Source: Fodinicola acaciae (GTDB lineage: Bacteria > Actinomycetota > Actinomycetes > Mycobacteriales > HKI-0501). Taken from it: a DNA stretch of 64,000 bases. Shown here piece after piece: positions 44,685-52,729 of this stretch; position 1 is the stretch's first letter; each line of letters opens with the position of its first letter. The notes beneath the pieces were generated by a model. It searched no databases and was not told the origin of the DNA. It saw only the letters and a list, made by a program, of their open reading frames with translations. Both the position numbers and the translations under genes were made by a program. The stretch lies in assembly GCF_010993745.1 (NCBI RefSeq), contig NZ_WOTN01000001.1:1243235-1307234 (forward strand). Direction: 5' to 3'.

Positions 44685-45248
44685 GTGTGGGAATCCAGGG
44701 CCGAACGCCGGCGACAGACCGAGGAGCGCATCCTCGCCGAGGCGCGACGGATCTTCGCCGAACGCGGCTACGACCGTACGACGATCCGCGCCGTCGCCGC
44801 CGCGGCCGGCATCGATCCTGGGCTGGTGATGCAGTATTTCGGTTCCAAACAAGGCCTTTTCCAGCAGGCGGTGGAGCTGCCGGAGATCGAGCCACTGACC
44901 GGTGACCTGGCCCAGGTGACCGAGGACCTGCTCGGCCGGATCGGCATGAAGATCGGGCCGATCCCGGAGGCGTCACTGGCGATGATGCGGTCGATGCTCA
45001 CCCATCCGGAGGCCGCCGAGCGTGCTCGCGCGACGCTGGACGGCCAGGTCGAGCAGATCGCCGCGACCATCGACGCCGACGATCCGCGGCTGCGTGCCGC
45101 GCTCATGCTGGTGACCATGCTCGGCGTGACCATCGGCGTCCAGCTGATCGACCTGACCGCACTCCGCGACGTGCCCGCGGACCGGATCTCCGAGGTGCTC
45201 CGGCCGGCTTTCCAGGCCCTGGCGCAGATGCCCATCGACCGGCCGTAG
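44685..45248 (+). CDS. TetR-family regulator
   Basis: The 187-residue protein has an HTH at about 30-55 (TTIRAVAAAAGIDPGLVMQYFG) and a TetR_C domain of the type in which HPEAAERARATL occurs. It should control the divergent NTF2-like gene via the 44614-44627 palindrome. It starts with GTG. Confidence 0.88.
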   Translation: MWESRAERRRQTEERILAEARRIFAERGYDRTTIRAVAAAAGIDPGLVMQYFGSKQGLFQQAVELPEIEPLTGDLAQVTEDLLGRIGMKIGPIPEASLAMMRSMLTHPEAAERARATLDGQVEQIAATIDADDPRLRAALMLVTMLGVTIGVQLIDLTALRDVPADRISEVLRPAFQALAQMPIDRP

Positions 45249-45261
45249 CCACCACAGCCGG

Positions 45262-45810
45262 TCATCGGTGGCTGGTGGCTGCCGCGTGGACGCGGTCGTA
45301 ATGCGCGCTCGGTGTCGCGTCGGCGTGGTGCTCGGCGTCGATCGTCTCGCGGAGGATGTCGGCGTGACCTGCGTGCTGAGCGGTCTCGGTGACGACGCGT
45401 ACGAGCAACGATCCGAGCGTCGTACGACGGCGCCCCTCCGGCCACCACGCCACCTCCGCCGGAGCATCTAGACCGAGCTCGGCGATCGACTCGTCGGTGT
45501 GCCGCCACGCGGTCCGGTAGAGGTCGACGATCTCCGCACGCGTCTGCTCGGCCGTGGCCCACATGTCGGCGTCGTCCCAGATCGAGCCGTCCTCGACCCA
45601 CGCCAGCCGCACCGGCGCCGGCCGACCGACGGAGTCGCCGAGGTAGCCCAGCTCGATGCCGGCCAGGTGCTTGACCAAGCCGAGCAGGTTGGTGGCAGTG
45701 GGCGTCATCGGCCGGCGTATGTCGTATTCGGACAGGCCGTCCAGCGAGGCCACCATCCGGTCACGCGAGTCCTGCAGATATCGCCGCAGGTCGGCGGCTA
45801 TGCCAGTCAT
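45262..45810 (-). CDS. DinB/DUF664 family protein
   Basis: The 182-residue four-helix protein belongs to DUF664 of the DinB superfamily. TNLLGLVKHLAGIELGYLGD contains the first metal His, and TETAQHAGHADILRE the other two. Members of this superfamily in actinobacteria are often mycothiol-dependent transferases or isomerases. The enzyme activity is inferred only. A second DUF664 protein is encoded at 49.6-50.2 kb. Confidence 0.85.
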   Translation of the reverse strand: MTGIAADLRRYLQDSRDRMVASLDGLSEYDIRRPMTPTATNLLGLVKHLAGIELGYLGDSVGRPAPVRLAWVEDGSIWDDADMWATAEQTRAEIVDLYRTAWRHTDESIAELGLDAPAEVAWWPEGRRRTTLGSLLVRVVTETAQHAGHADILRETIDAEHHADATPSAHYDRVHAAATSHR

Positions 45811-45819
45811 GGACGCAGC

Positions 45820-45999
45820 CTAGGCCTGTCTGCATATTCCGGGGGATGAGAGTCGAGATCCAAATGTCGTCTGGCGGTGCGGCGGAGCCGCCCGGCGTGG
45901 CAGCGCCAGGTGAGTGGTTTCGCCGTGCCGTCAGGCGGCCCGAGAAAGATGTGACAGCGGCTCGGCTATCGCCCGGCGGAATATGGAGACAGGCCCTAG
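45820..45999. repeat. Long inverted-repeat element, copy B (180 bp)
   Basis: The ends ctag-gcctgtct (45820-45831) and its reverse complement at 45988-45999 match apart from one inserted base, and catattcc continues the pairing. Inside, tgagagtcgagatcca (45847-45862) and gctcggctatcgcccg (45960-45975) match copy A with one mismatch in the second. CTAG is present at both outer ends. The middle holds a ggcgg/ccgcc hairpin. It lies between the DinB and VOC genes with no ORF. Confidence 0.72.
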
Positions 46000-46025
46000 C
46001 CGCGACCTCCGACAGGCCAGCCGCC

Positions 46026-46394
46026 TCAGCTCTGCCGCAGGCAGACGCAGAACGGCTGACCGGACGGGTCGAGGATGACGCGCCAGCGCTCGCCCGGCTG
46101 GTGTTCGGCGATGGTGCCGCCCAGATCGACGCACTTCTTCGCCGCCTCGTCCAGGTCGTCCACGTAGAAGTCCAGGTGATAGCGCTTGGGGGAGGCCGGG
46201 TCGGGCCAGGCCGGCGGCTGGTATCCCTCGACGCGGCCAAAGCCGATCGGCGCACCGTCGGAGCCGCCGATCATCGCGTACTCGTCCTCTTTGTGCAGCA
46301 CGTCCCAGCCCAGTACGCCGCTGTAGAACTCGGCGAGCTGCCCGGGGTTGGCACAGTCGAGGTTGACCATGCAGAGGCTGGCGAAACCGGCCAT
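46026..46394 (-). CDS. VOC/glyoxalase-like protein
   Basis: The 122-residue protein has two VOC modules (NPGQLAEFYSGVLGWDV; KRYHLDFYVDDLDEAAKKCVDLGG, cited by YHLDFYVDDLD). The ATG at 46394 gives a typical MAGFASLCMVNLDC start. It lies downstream of an HxlR gene on the same strand, 72 bases after its stop, and may be co-regulated. The function is unknown. Confidence 0.82.
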   Translation of the reverse strand: MAGFASLCMVNLDCANPGQLAEFYSGVLGWDVLHKEDEYAMIGGSDGAPIGFGRVEGYQPPAWPDPASPKRYHLDFYVDDLDEAAKKCVDLGGTIAEHQPGERWRVILDPSGQPFCVCLRQS

Positions 46395-46450
46395 TGTCAG
46401 ATACGACCTTTCGGAGTGTGGTTCTGGAACGAGACCCACTCTCGCAGCCA

Positions 46451-46473
46451 TACCTGACAGGATGCGTCAGGTA
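46451..46473. promoter_or_regulatory. Dyad at the HxlR stop and upstream of the VOC gene
   Basis: tacctgac (46451-46458) and gtcaggta (46466-46473) are exact eight-base arms, seven bases apart. The TGA of the HxlR gene lies in the right arm. It may be an operator for the VOC gene or a terminator. Confidence 0.55.
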
Positions 46474-46886
46474 CGCGCGAGCTGTTTGCCGTGCGCCTTG
46501 TCATACGCCTCACGTGCCTCGACGATGTGCGCGCGGTGTCGCTCCGCCCAGGTCGTCAGGGTGACCAGCGAGTCGTACAGCTCGCGCGCCATGTCGGTCG
46601 CGGTGTATTCGACTTTTGGTGGCACGGTTGGATAAACCGTACGAGTGATGAGGCCGTCGCGCTCCAGGTTGCGCAGCGTCAGCGTGAGCATCCGCCGGCT
46701 GATGCCGTCGATGTTGCGCTCAAGCTCGGTGAAACGCACCGGACCACGGGTCGCGTCGACCAGGATCTGGATGCTCCACTTGCCGCCGACCCGGTCCAGC
46801 ACCTCACGCACCTTGCATGCCTCCAGGTCATAGCCGGGGCCGTTCTCGCACCGGCCGGTCTCGGCCGCACTGTCGTCTCGCGACAT
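46467..46886 (-). CDS. HxlR-family regulator
   Basis: The 139-residue regulator has the winged helix of HxlR proteins: CKVREVLDRVGGKWSIQIL at 24-42, GISRRMLTLTLRNLERDGLI, and YTATDMARELYDSLVTL. A Cys (C24) sits just before the HTH, as in thiol-sensing HxlR members, and C13 is nearby. It is transcribed toward the VOC gene. Confidence 0.9.
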   Translation of the reverse strand: MSRDDSAAETGRCENGPGYDLEACKVREVLDRVGGKWSIQILVDATRGPVRFTELERNIDGISRRMLTLTLRNLERDGLITRTVYPTVPPKVEYTATDMARELYDSLVTLTTWAERHRAHIVEAREAYDKAHGKQLART

Positions 46887-46940
46887 CGCCGCACCTCCTC
46901 ACCTCGACCCTAGCAGTTACAAGTCGTGCACCTTTTCAGG

Positions 46941-48122
46941 TCAGCGGGTCAGCCACGAGTGTGCCTCAACGCGGTCGCCGGTGGGGAAGCGGTATGGCTC
47001 GTCGGCCAGGTTGAGCAGGATCAGCAACTCCTCACCGTGAGCACCGCTCGAGCGCAGCGCGATCGCGCGGTTGGTCAGGTGCTCGACGGTCGTACGCGCA
47101 CGCACCAGCCAGGGGTTACGCCGCCGCTGACCGATCAGCCGTTGGTGCAGCCGATAGGTCGGCCAGCCGTACGGCGCCAGACCGGCCGGATCCGCCGGAA
47201 ACGCCGGCCTGATCTCGTCGTCACCGCCGGCGCGGTCCTCTTTGATGCCACGGAAAGCCTGCTCGTCACCAGAGTAGACGCACGGCACTCCGGCGACACC
47301 GAACAGGATCGCCAGCGCGTGACCGATGTGCCGCTCATCGGTCAGTTTGCTGGCCAACCGCGTCACGTCGTGGTTGCCGACAAAGGTCATCGGCGTGACC
47401 GTTTCGACGATCTCGTTGTGGCGCTTCACAGCCCACGCCAGCTCGTGGAAGTTTGCGTCGTTCAAGGAGCTCCAGATCGCCTTCCACAGCTCATACTGCG
47501 TCACCGAGTCGAGGCCGGCGGCGGTCGCGTAGCCGGCGTAGTCGCCGTGGATGACCTCGCCGACGAACCACGCGCGCGAATGGCGTTCGCGTACGCGCGC
47601 AAGCACCCGCGCCCAGAAGCTCGTCGGCACCGCGTACGCGGCGTCCAGCCGCCAGCCCGACACGCCGCGCTCGAGCCAGTGGCTCATCACCGCCACGACG
47701 TGGTCGGCGACCGCTGGCTCGTCGTGGGCGAGCGCGGGAAGATGGTCGTGGCCTTCGAAAGTCGCGTCCGCTCGCAGCCACTCCGGGTGAGTGAACGACC
47801 TGCCGGCATGGTTGAAAACACCGTCCAGCACGACGTGTACGCCCCGGTCGCGCGCGGCCGACACGAGCTCGTCGAAGTCGTTGTCGTCGCCGAGCCGAGG
47901 GTCGATGCGGAAATGGTCGACGGTGTCATAGCCGTGGGTCTCGGACGCGAAGACCGGTCCGAGAAGCAGCGCGTTGCAGCCGAGCTCGACGGCATAGTCG
48001 AGCCACTGAGCGCACTGGGTCAGCCGATGCCGCGGCGGTGTGCCGTCGGCCCGCCGCGGAGCGCCGGTGAAGCCGAGCGGATAGACCTGCCAGAAGATCG
48101 CATGGTCACTCCACCGCGGCAC
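46941..48122 (-). CDS. Glycoside hydrolase family 13 (alpha-amylase-type)
   Basis: The 393-residue enzyme has the four GH13 regions. These are region I VVLDGVFNH (D100, N104, H105), II GWRLDAA with nucleophile D160, III FVGEV with acid/base E189 and IV FVGNHD with D252. It has no signal peptide, so it acts on intracellular oligosaccharides. The C-terminus ends after a short beta domain. The GTG at 48122 lies four bases after AGGAGG. Cyclomaltodextrinase or neopullulanase-like activity is possible, but an N-terminal extra domain is absent. Confidence 0.92.
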   Translation of the reverse strand: MPRWSDHAIFWQVYPLGFTGAPRRADGTPPRHRLTQCAQWLDYAVELGCNALLLGPVFASETHGYDTVDHFRIDPRLGDDNDFDELVSAARDRGVHVVLDGVFNHAGRSFTHPEWLRADATFEGHDHLPALAHDEPAVADHVVAVMSHWLERGVSGWRLDAAYAVPTSFWARVLARVRERHSRAWFVGEVIHGDYAGYATAAGLDSVTQYELWKAIWSSLNDANFHELAWAVKRHNEIVETVTPMTFVGNHDVTRLASKLTDERHIGHALAILFGVAGVPCVYSGDEQAFRGIKEDRAGGDDEIRPAFPADPAGLAPYGWPTYRLHQRLIGQRRRNPWLVRARTTVEHLTNRAIALRSSGAHGEELLILLNLADEPYRFPTGDRVEAHSWLTR

Positions 48123-48212
48123 GGGACCTCCTGAGCAGCCGTCGGCGACAGCGTACGTGCAGCGAAAACCGATTGGCCGGGTGGCCTGCGGCGGTGTACA
48201 CCTGTAGGCGTT

Positions 48213-49010
48213 ATGTACGATCACATGTTCGAGCCCGGCGTCCAGGGCGACGAGGCGCTGTGCGACCACGTCGCGGTGACGCTGGCGGGCCTGCCAGGCG
48301 TCCGGGCCGTCGCGCTCGGCGGCTCGCGCGCCGCCGGCACGCACCGACCGGACAGCGACTGGGACTTCGCGCTTTACTACCGCGGCGACTTCGATCCCGA
48401 CGACCTGCGCGCGGTCGGCTGGCCCGGCGAGGTGTGCGATCTCGGCAGCTGGGGCGGCGGGGTCTTCAACAGCGGTGCCTGGCTGGTGGTGGACGGCCGG
48501 TCCGTCGACGTGCATTATCGCGACCTCGACGACGTCGAGCGCCGGCTGGCCGACGCGCGCGAGGGACGCTTCGAGATCGAGCGGCTGATGTTTCACCTGG
48601 CCGGCATTCCGACCTACATCACCGTCGCCGAGCTGGCAGTCAACCGGGTGCTGCGCGGCCGGCTGCCGCAGCCGCGCTATCCGGCCGAGCTCAGCCGCGC
48701 CGCGTACGACCGGTGGTCGACCGAGGCGAGCCTGACCTTGTCGTACGCGAAAAACAGCCACGCGACCCGCGGCCACGTGACCGACTGTCTCGGCGCGATC
48801 GCGGTGGCGACCTGCCAGACCGCGCACGCGGTGCTGGCGGCCAGGCGCGAGTGGGTGACCAACGAGAAGGCCCTCGTCGATCGCGCCGGCCTGCGCGAGA
48901 TCGATGATATCGTCGCCGCCACTGGAAAAGGCCGACTGTCCGAGGTGATCGACGAGGTGTCCACCGTGCTGACGTCCGCGCTGGAGCAGAACCAGCCGGT
49001 GCATGATTAG
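48213..49010 (+). CDS. Pol-beta-type nucleotidyltransferase domain protein
   Basis: The 265-residue product has the nucleotidyltransferase motif G36-G-S-R-A-A-G with D49-W-D51 (pattern GS-x10-DxD). A third carboxylate is likely D99 in the SVDVHYRD segment. A helical C-terminal domain follows. Such proteins transfer a nucleotide to an antibiotic, RNA or protein; this one is not a clear aminoglycoside enzyme. It overlaps the LRR gene by eight bases, so they are made together. Confidence 0.85.
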   Translation: MYDHMFEPGVQGDEALCDHVAVTLAGLPGVRAVALGGSRAAGTHRPDSDWDFALYYRGDFDPDDLRAVGWPGEVCDLGSWGGGVFNSGAWLVVDGRSVDVHYRDLDDVERRLADAREGRFEIERLMFHLAGIPTYITVAELAVNRVLRGRLPQPRYPAELSRAAYDRWSTEASLTLSYAKNSHATRGHVTDCLGAIAVATCQTAHAVLAARREWVTNEKALVDRAGLREIDDIVAATGKGRLSEVIDEVSTVLTSALEQNQPVHD

Positions 49011-49647
49011 ACTCCTCCGATACGACCTCGGCCTGACTGAGCTGCCGGCCGAGATCGCCGAGCGCACCGACTTCGAAGTGCTGGACCTGGCCGGAAACGC
49101 GCTCACGGACCTGGCGGACACGTTGCGCTCGCAGACAAATCTGCGCTACCTCTACCTGCATCGCAACGCCTTCAAGGAAATCCCGGCGATCGTCGGCGAC
49201 CTGCCGTCGCTGACCTACCTGAACGTCTCAGAGAACGCGGTGGACAGCTTGCCGGCACGGATCGGCGAGCTGGCCGGTCTCCAGGAGCTGCGTGCCGGCC
49301 AGTGCGAGCTCACCGCACTGCCTGACTCGGTGGGCCGTCTCGGCAACCTTCGTGAGCTGCACCTGCGTGGAAACCGGCTCACCGCGCTGCCGGAAACGTT
49401 GACCGGCCTGGAAAACCTCCGACATCTGGACGTACGCGACAACCAGTTGACCGAGCTGCCCGCCGCGCTCGCCAGCCTGCCACTGCTGCGGCACGTCGAC
49501 ATCCGCCAGAACAAGCTCACCTCGCCGCCGGCCGAGCTGGCTTCCGCGCCAGTGCTGGAAAAGCTCGATCTGCGCTGGAACGAGATCGAGCCGACCGATC
49601 CGGTGGTCACCAAGCTGGTCGAGCGCGGCTGCCTGGTCCACACCTAG
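49003..49647 (+). CDS. Leucine-rich repeat protein
   Basis: The 214-residue protein has about eight LRR units of about 23 residues (L-x-x-L-x-L-x-x-N-x-L-x-x-L-P), from LTELPAEIAE to LDLRWNEIE. There is no signal peptide or membrane helix, so it is cytosolic. It begins inside the nucleotidyltransferase gene. It may be a binding platform for the partner protein. Its stop overlaps the stop of the DinB gene (CTAG). Confidence 0.9.
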   Translation: MIRLLRYDLGLTELPAEIAERTDFEVLDLAGNALTDLADTLRSQTNLRYLYLHRNAFKEIPAIVGDLPSLTYLNVSENAVDSLPARIGELAGLQELRAGQCELTALPDSVGRLGNLRELHLRGNRLTALPETLTGLENLRHLDVRDNQLTELPAALASLPLLRHVDIRQNKLTSPPAELASAPVLEKLDLRWNEIEPTDPVVTKLVERGCLVHT

Positions 49648-50177
49648 GGTCTGTTTCGAAACAGACCCGAGTGTCCCGAGTCGCCGGTCTGGCCATCTGT
49701 CTGTTCGCGGAGGATGTCCGCATGTCCGATGTGACGTGCGTGTTCGCGGATCAGGTGGACGTGGATCCAGCGCGCGGACACCTGTCCCTTCGTCTCGTGC
49801 GGCACGAGGTGATCCAGGTCGAAGGTGGCCGCGATGCGACGCGATGCGGCACACGCGGCGTCGAACTCGGCGACCACATTGGCGACCGTCTCGTCCGGCC
49901 GGACCAGCCAGCTCTCCGCGTCGCCGACGGCATTGCCGTCGATCTGGTCTCGCGGCCGCTGAGCCAGATAGTGCTGGAACCAGTTGCGCTCCACGGCGGC
50001 GGCGTGTTTGACCAGGCCGATCAAGGTGGTCCGCGACGGCACGAGCCGACGGCGTACGTCCGCCTCTGACAGTCCGCGCAGTTTTCCGGACAGCACGTCC
50101 CGGTGGTAGTCCAGAAAGCCTTCCAGCAGTTCTCCTTCCGGCGCGGTGCTGACCAGGTCGTCCTTGTCCAGCGGCAT
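49644..50177 (-). CDS. DinB/DUF664 family protein
   Basis: The 177-residue helical protein resembles the DUF664 product at 45.3 kb. TLIGLVKHAAAVERNWFQHYL has the first His and LIREHARHIGHADILRE the others. The extreme C-terminus (GHSGLFRNRP) is encoded by the palindrome at 49647-49668 and is probably not conserved. Its role in mycothiol- or metal-dependent thiol transfer is inferred. Confidence 0.85.
   Translation of the reverse strand: MPLDKDDLVSTAPEGELLEGFLDYHRDVLSGKLRGLSEADVRRRLVPSRTTLIGLVKHAAAVERNWFQHYLAQRPRDQIDGNAVGDAESWLVRPDETVANVVAEFDAACAASRRIAATFDLDHLVPHETKGQVSARWIHVHLIREHARHIGHADILREQTDGQTGDSGHSGLFRNRP
49647..49668. terminator. Bidirectional terminator at convergent genes
   Basis: gggtctgtttcgaaacagaccc is a perfect 22-base palindrome directly after the LRR stop and within the end of the DinB gene. 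A 13-mer agtgtcccgagtc (49670-49682) shared with the 41630 terminator follows at once. Confidence 0.7.
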
Positions 50178-50186
50178 GCCGCGATC

Positions 50187-50888
50187 TTACGGAGAGTCTC
50201 CGAAACACATCCGTCGTACGCCGCTGGCCGCCGGGCGGTCGAGCACGGTGCAGGACGCGAAGCCATCGAGCGGCTTCGCGATTCCGTCGGCCGGCACGAT
50301 CTCGCGCCAGGCGCGCAGATGCCGGCCAAAGGCGCGCCGGCGCACCCTCCGCCGCCGGTTTTCCTGGCCGTCCAACGCAACCTCGGCCGGCACATCCAGC
50401 AGGAGCAGGTGAATGCCGCCGGCGCGGCCGGCGGACCAGCGCCTGATCAGCGCGCGTGACCACCGGCGCGTGCCGCAGTCGTGCAGCACGGCCGTGCCGG
50501 CGCGGCGCAACTGCGACCTGGCCCAGGCCAGTGCGGTCAGGTGCACCAGCGGCCGGTAGAGAAAGTACGGCAGACGAGAGCCGAGCCGGTCGCGCCAGCG
50601 ATTCCTCGCCTGCTCGGAGTCCAGCACGCGTACGCCGTCGCCGGTCTCGACCGGCCGGCGTTCCTGGCCGGTGGTGGCGAAAAGCGCGTGCATCATGGTG
50701 CTCTTGCCGGCGCCAGGGATGCCGGCGAAGACCACGACCGCGTCCGCCGGATAGCGCAACGTGGTGACCGGCGGTGCGCCACGCAGATCGGTCCATCCGG
50801 ACGGACGCAGGTCCGCTCGGCTCACTGGCTCGACCCGCTCGCGTACGTCCAGTGCCTCCATGTTGAGTAAACGAACCGTGACATTCAT
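50187..50888 (-). CDS. AAA-type P-loop ATPase/kinase
   Basis: The 233-residue protein has a Walker A motif GIPGAGKST at about 55-63 and a basic helical segment (ENRRRRVRRRAFGRHLRAW) later. An aspartate near LLLLDVP can serve as Walker B. This looks like a polynucleotide-kinase or Zeta-toxin-like small P-loop kinase. The first Met (50888) is used; Met at codon 10 is an alternative. The substrate is unknown, and no antitoxin-like partner is next to it. Confidence 0.75.
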   Translation of the reverse strand: MNVTVRLLNMEALDVRERVEPVSRADLRPSGWTDLRGAPPVTTLRYPADAVVVFAGIPGAGKSTMMHALFATTGQERRPVETGDGVRVLDSEQARNRWRDRLGSRLPYFLYRPLVHLTALAWARSQLRRAGTAVLHDCGTRRWSRALIRRWSAGRAGGIHLLLLDVPAEVALDGQENRRRRVRRRAFGRHLRAWREIVPADGIAKPLDGFASCTVLDRPAASGVRRMCFGDSP

Positions 50889-51045
50889 TTGGTTCCATCA
50901 TTGCCGAAGTGGTCGGCGATCCGTCCGGGAACTGCTCTCGAGTGCCAGCATCTCTGCCTCCGCGAACATGATCGCGAGCGCCGGCGCGGAAAACGCGGTG
51001 AGATGAGCGGGTCCGCACCGTTTGCCGATGCCGTCTGGAGTGCTC

Positions 51046-51684
51046 GTGACCCTGGTCCCCGCCGACCCCACCGTGCTGCATCCATTGCCTGGTCAGGAAA
51101 GAGTCGTGCAGCTCAGGCCGCTGGTGAGGTCGCCGCTCATCGAGGTGGGGGAGTTTTCCTATTACGACGATCCGGACGACGCGACAGCCTTCGAAACACG
51201 CAACGTGCTGCACCATTACGGGCCGGAGAAGCTGCAGATCGGAAAGTTCTGCGCGTTCGCCGCAGGCGTACGGTTCATCATGAACGGCGCCAACCACCGG
51301 ATGGACGGTCCGTCGACGTTTCCGTTTCCGATCATGGGTGGCTCCTGGGCCGAACACTTCGACCTGATCAGCGACCTCCCCAACCGCGGTGACACGGTGA
51401 TCGGCAGCGACGTCTGGCTTGGCGACAACGTCACCGTGATGCCTGGCGTCCACATTGGACACGGAGCGATCGTGGCGACCGGGTCGGTGGTGGTCAGCGA
51501 CATCCCCGACTACGGCATCGCCGGCGGCAACCCGGCGAAGCTGATCCGCAAGCGCTATTCCGACGAGGACATCGAGCGGTTGCTCACCATCGCCTGGTGG
51601 GACTGGCCGTTGGAGCACCTGACCCGGCACATCCGTACGGTGATGGCCGGCTCGGTGGACGAACTGGCCGCCGTCACCCCCTGA
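51046..51684 (+). CDS. CatB-like O-acetyltransferase (hexapeptide repeat)
   Basis: The 212-residue protein is a left-handed beta-helix acetyltransferase of the xenobiotic acyltransferase (XAT) type. Typical segments are VGEFSYYDDP, LQIGKFCAFAAGVRFIMNGANHRMDG (with the catalytic His in GANHRMDG) and GSDVWLGDNVTVMPGVHIGHGAIV, cited by WLGDNVTVMPG. The GTG at 51046 has GGAG upstream and fits the family start VPADPTVLHPLP. It should move acetyl from acetyl-CoA to a hydroxyl of a drug or sugar. Chloramphenicol or streptogramin inactivation is possible but not shown. Confidence 0.88.
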   Translation: MTLVPADPTVLHPLPGQERVVQLRPLVRSPLIEVGEFSYYDDPDDATAFETRNVLHHYGPEKLQIGKFCAFAAGVRFIMNGANHRMDGPSTFPFPIMGGSWAEHFDLISDLPNRGDTVIGSDVWLGDNVTVMPGVHIGHGAIVATGSVVVSDIPDYGIAGGNPAKLIRKRYSDEDIERLLTIAWWDWPLEHLTRHIRTVMAGSVDELAAVTP

Positions 51685-51697
51685 CCTTGCCCCCTCT

Positions 51698-51722
51698 AAT
51701 CTGGTCGCCTAGTATCCAGATT
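51698..51722. promoter_or_regulatory. Rrf2 operator upstream of the Rrf2 gene
   Basis: aatctgg (51698-51704) and ccagatt (51716-51722) are exact inverted arms 11 bases apart, ending right at the ATG. The ten-mer tatccagatt (51713-51722) recurs as aatctggata (52230-52239) upstream of the next gene. Confidence 0.68.
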
Positions 51723-52205
51723 ATGCGAATGAACGAGGGGGTCGAGTGGGCCGCGCACTGCTGCCTGATGCTCGACTGGCTGGATGCCGGCCGGCCGGTC
51801 CCGACCGCCAAGCTCGCCGCGGCTTTCGAGGTGCCGCCGGCATATCTCAACAAGCAACTGCAGGCGCTGGTACGCGCCGGCATCCTCACCTCGACGGCCG
51901 GCGTACGCGGCGGCTTCCAGCTGGCCAGGCCACTGACCAAAATCACCATGATGGACGTGGTCGCCGCCATCGAGGGACCGGAGGAGGCCTTCCAGTGCAC
52001 CGAAATCCGGCAGCGCGGACCCGGCGTCGGCACGCCCGAGCGCATCCTGCGGACGCCGTGTGCGGTCAACGCGGCGATGCGCCGAGCCGAGACGCAGTGG
52101 CGTAAGGCCCTGGCCGCGCAGACCCTGGCCGACGTCTCGGCGGCGGTGACCCGCAAGGCACCGAAGGTCGCCGAGCAGACCCGCGAATGGTACGAGACGG
52201 CCTGA
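51723..52205 (+). CDS. Rrf2-family regulator
   Basis: The 160-residue protein has an Rrf2 winged helix (VPTAKLAAAFEVPPAYLNKQLQAL, then GVRGGFQLARP, cited by the wing GVRGGFQL). Typical [Fe-S] ligands are incomplete: only a Cys in FQCTE and one in TPCAV are seen in the expected area, besides C13-C14 at the N-terminus. It may therefore sense redox in another way or not bind a cluster. It should control itself and the CMD gene through the aatctggata sites. Confidence 0.87.
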   Translation: MRMNEGVEWAAHCCLMLDWLDAGRPVPTAKLAAAFEVPPAYLNKQLQALVRAGILTSTAGVRGGFQLARPLTKITMMDVVAAIEGPEEAFQCTEIRQRGPGVGTPERILRTPCAVNAAMRRAETQWRKALAAQTLADVSAAVTRKAPKVAEQTREWYETA

Positions 52206-52229
52206 GAAACCGCGCCTTCTCGTAACTTA

Positions 52230-52239
52230 AATCTGGATA
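52230..52239. promoter_or_regulatory. Rrf2 half-site upstream of the CMD gene
   Basis: aatctggata is the exact reverse complement of the right arm of the Rrf2 operator. It lies 26 bases before the ATG at 52266. Confidence 0.55.
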
Positions 52240-52265
52240 TACAACATCCGCTTTTGGAGGACAAG

Positions 52266-52724
52266 ATGGAACCGCGTATCAGCAACCTGGCAAAGCTCGC
52301 CGGCGGCGGCTACCAGGCGATGCTGCAGTTCGAGAAATACCTGGCCGGCACCAGCCTGCCGGCGACCGTACGCGAGCTGGTGAAACTGCGTGCCAGCCAG
52401 ATCAACGGCTGCGGCTTCTGCGTCGACATGCACGCGCACGACCTGAAGAAGGCGGGGGAGAGCGACGAGCGCCTCTTCGCGGTCGCCGCCTGGCGCGACG
52501 CGCCGTACTTCACCGACCAGGAGCGAGCGGCACTCGGCCTCGCCGAGGCGGCGACCCGGATCGCCGACGTCGGCGAGGTGCCGGACAACGTCTGGAACGA
52601 GGCCGCCGCACACTTCACCGAGGAGGAGCTGGTCGAGCTGGTCATGGCGATCGCCGCCATCAACGCGTGGAACACGATCAACGTCACCACCCGGCAGCTC
52701 GCCGGCGCACACCGCCGCTCCTGA
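52266..52724 (+). CDS. Carboxymuconolactone decarboxylase/AhpD-like protein
   Basis: The 152-residue protein has the AhpD-like redox motif C49-G-F-C52 followed by H56 (NGCGFCVDMH). It should be a small thiol peroxidase or reductase that forms trimers or hexamers. GGAGG lies eight bases before the ATG. It is located after the Rrf2 gene, with the same operator sequence, which suggests a thiol or oxidative stress response. Confidence 0.9.
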   Translation: MEPRISNLAKLAGGGYQAMLQFEKYLAGTSLPATVRELVKLRASQINGCGFCVDMHAHDLKKAGESDERLFAVAAWRDAPYFTDQERAALGLAEAATRIADVGEVPDNVWNEAAAHFTEEELVELVMAIAAINAWNTINVTTRQLAGAHRRS

Positions 52725-52729
52725 GCAGC

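Noticed and set aside
46941-49121. N-terminal extension of the GH13 frame to 49121
   Set aside because: The extension is antisense to the nucleotidyltransferase gene. AGGAGG lies right before the GTG at 48122, which is the natural start of the amylase.
50187-50888. Reading the P-loop protein as a Zeta-type toxin of a toxin-antitoxin pair
   Set aside because: No small antitoxin gene is adjacent, and the Walker A motif alone does not separate it from other small kinases.
51046-51684. Naming the acetyltransferase as a specific chloramphenicol or virginiamycin resistance gene
   Set aside because: The hexapeptide XAT fold is clear, but drug specificity cannot be decided from motifs.
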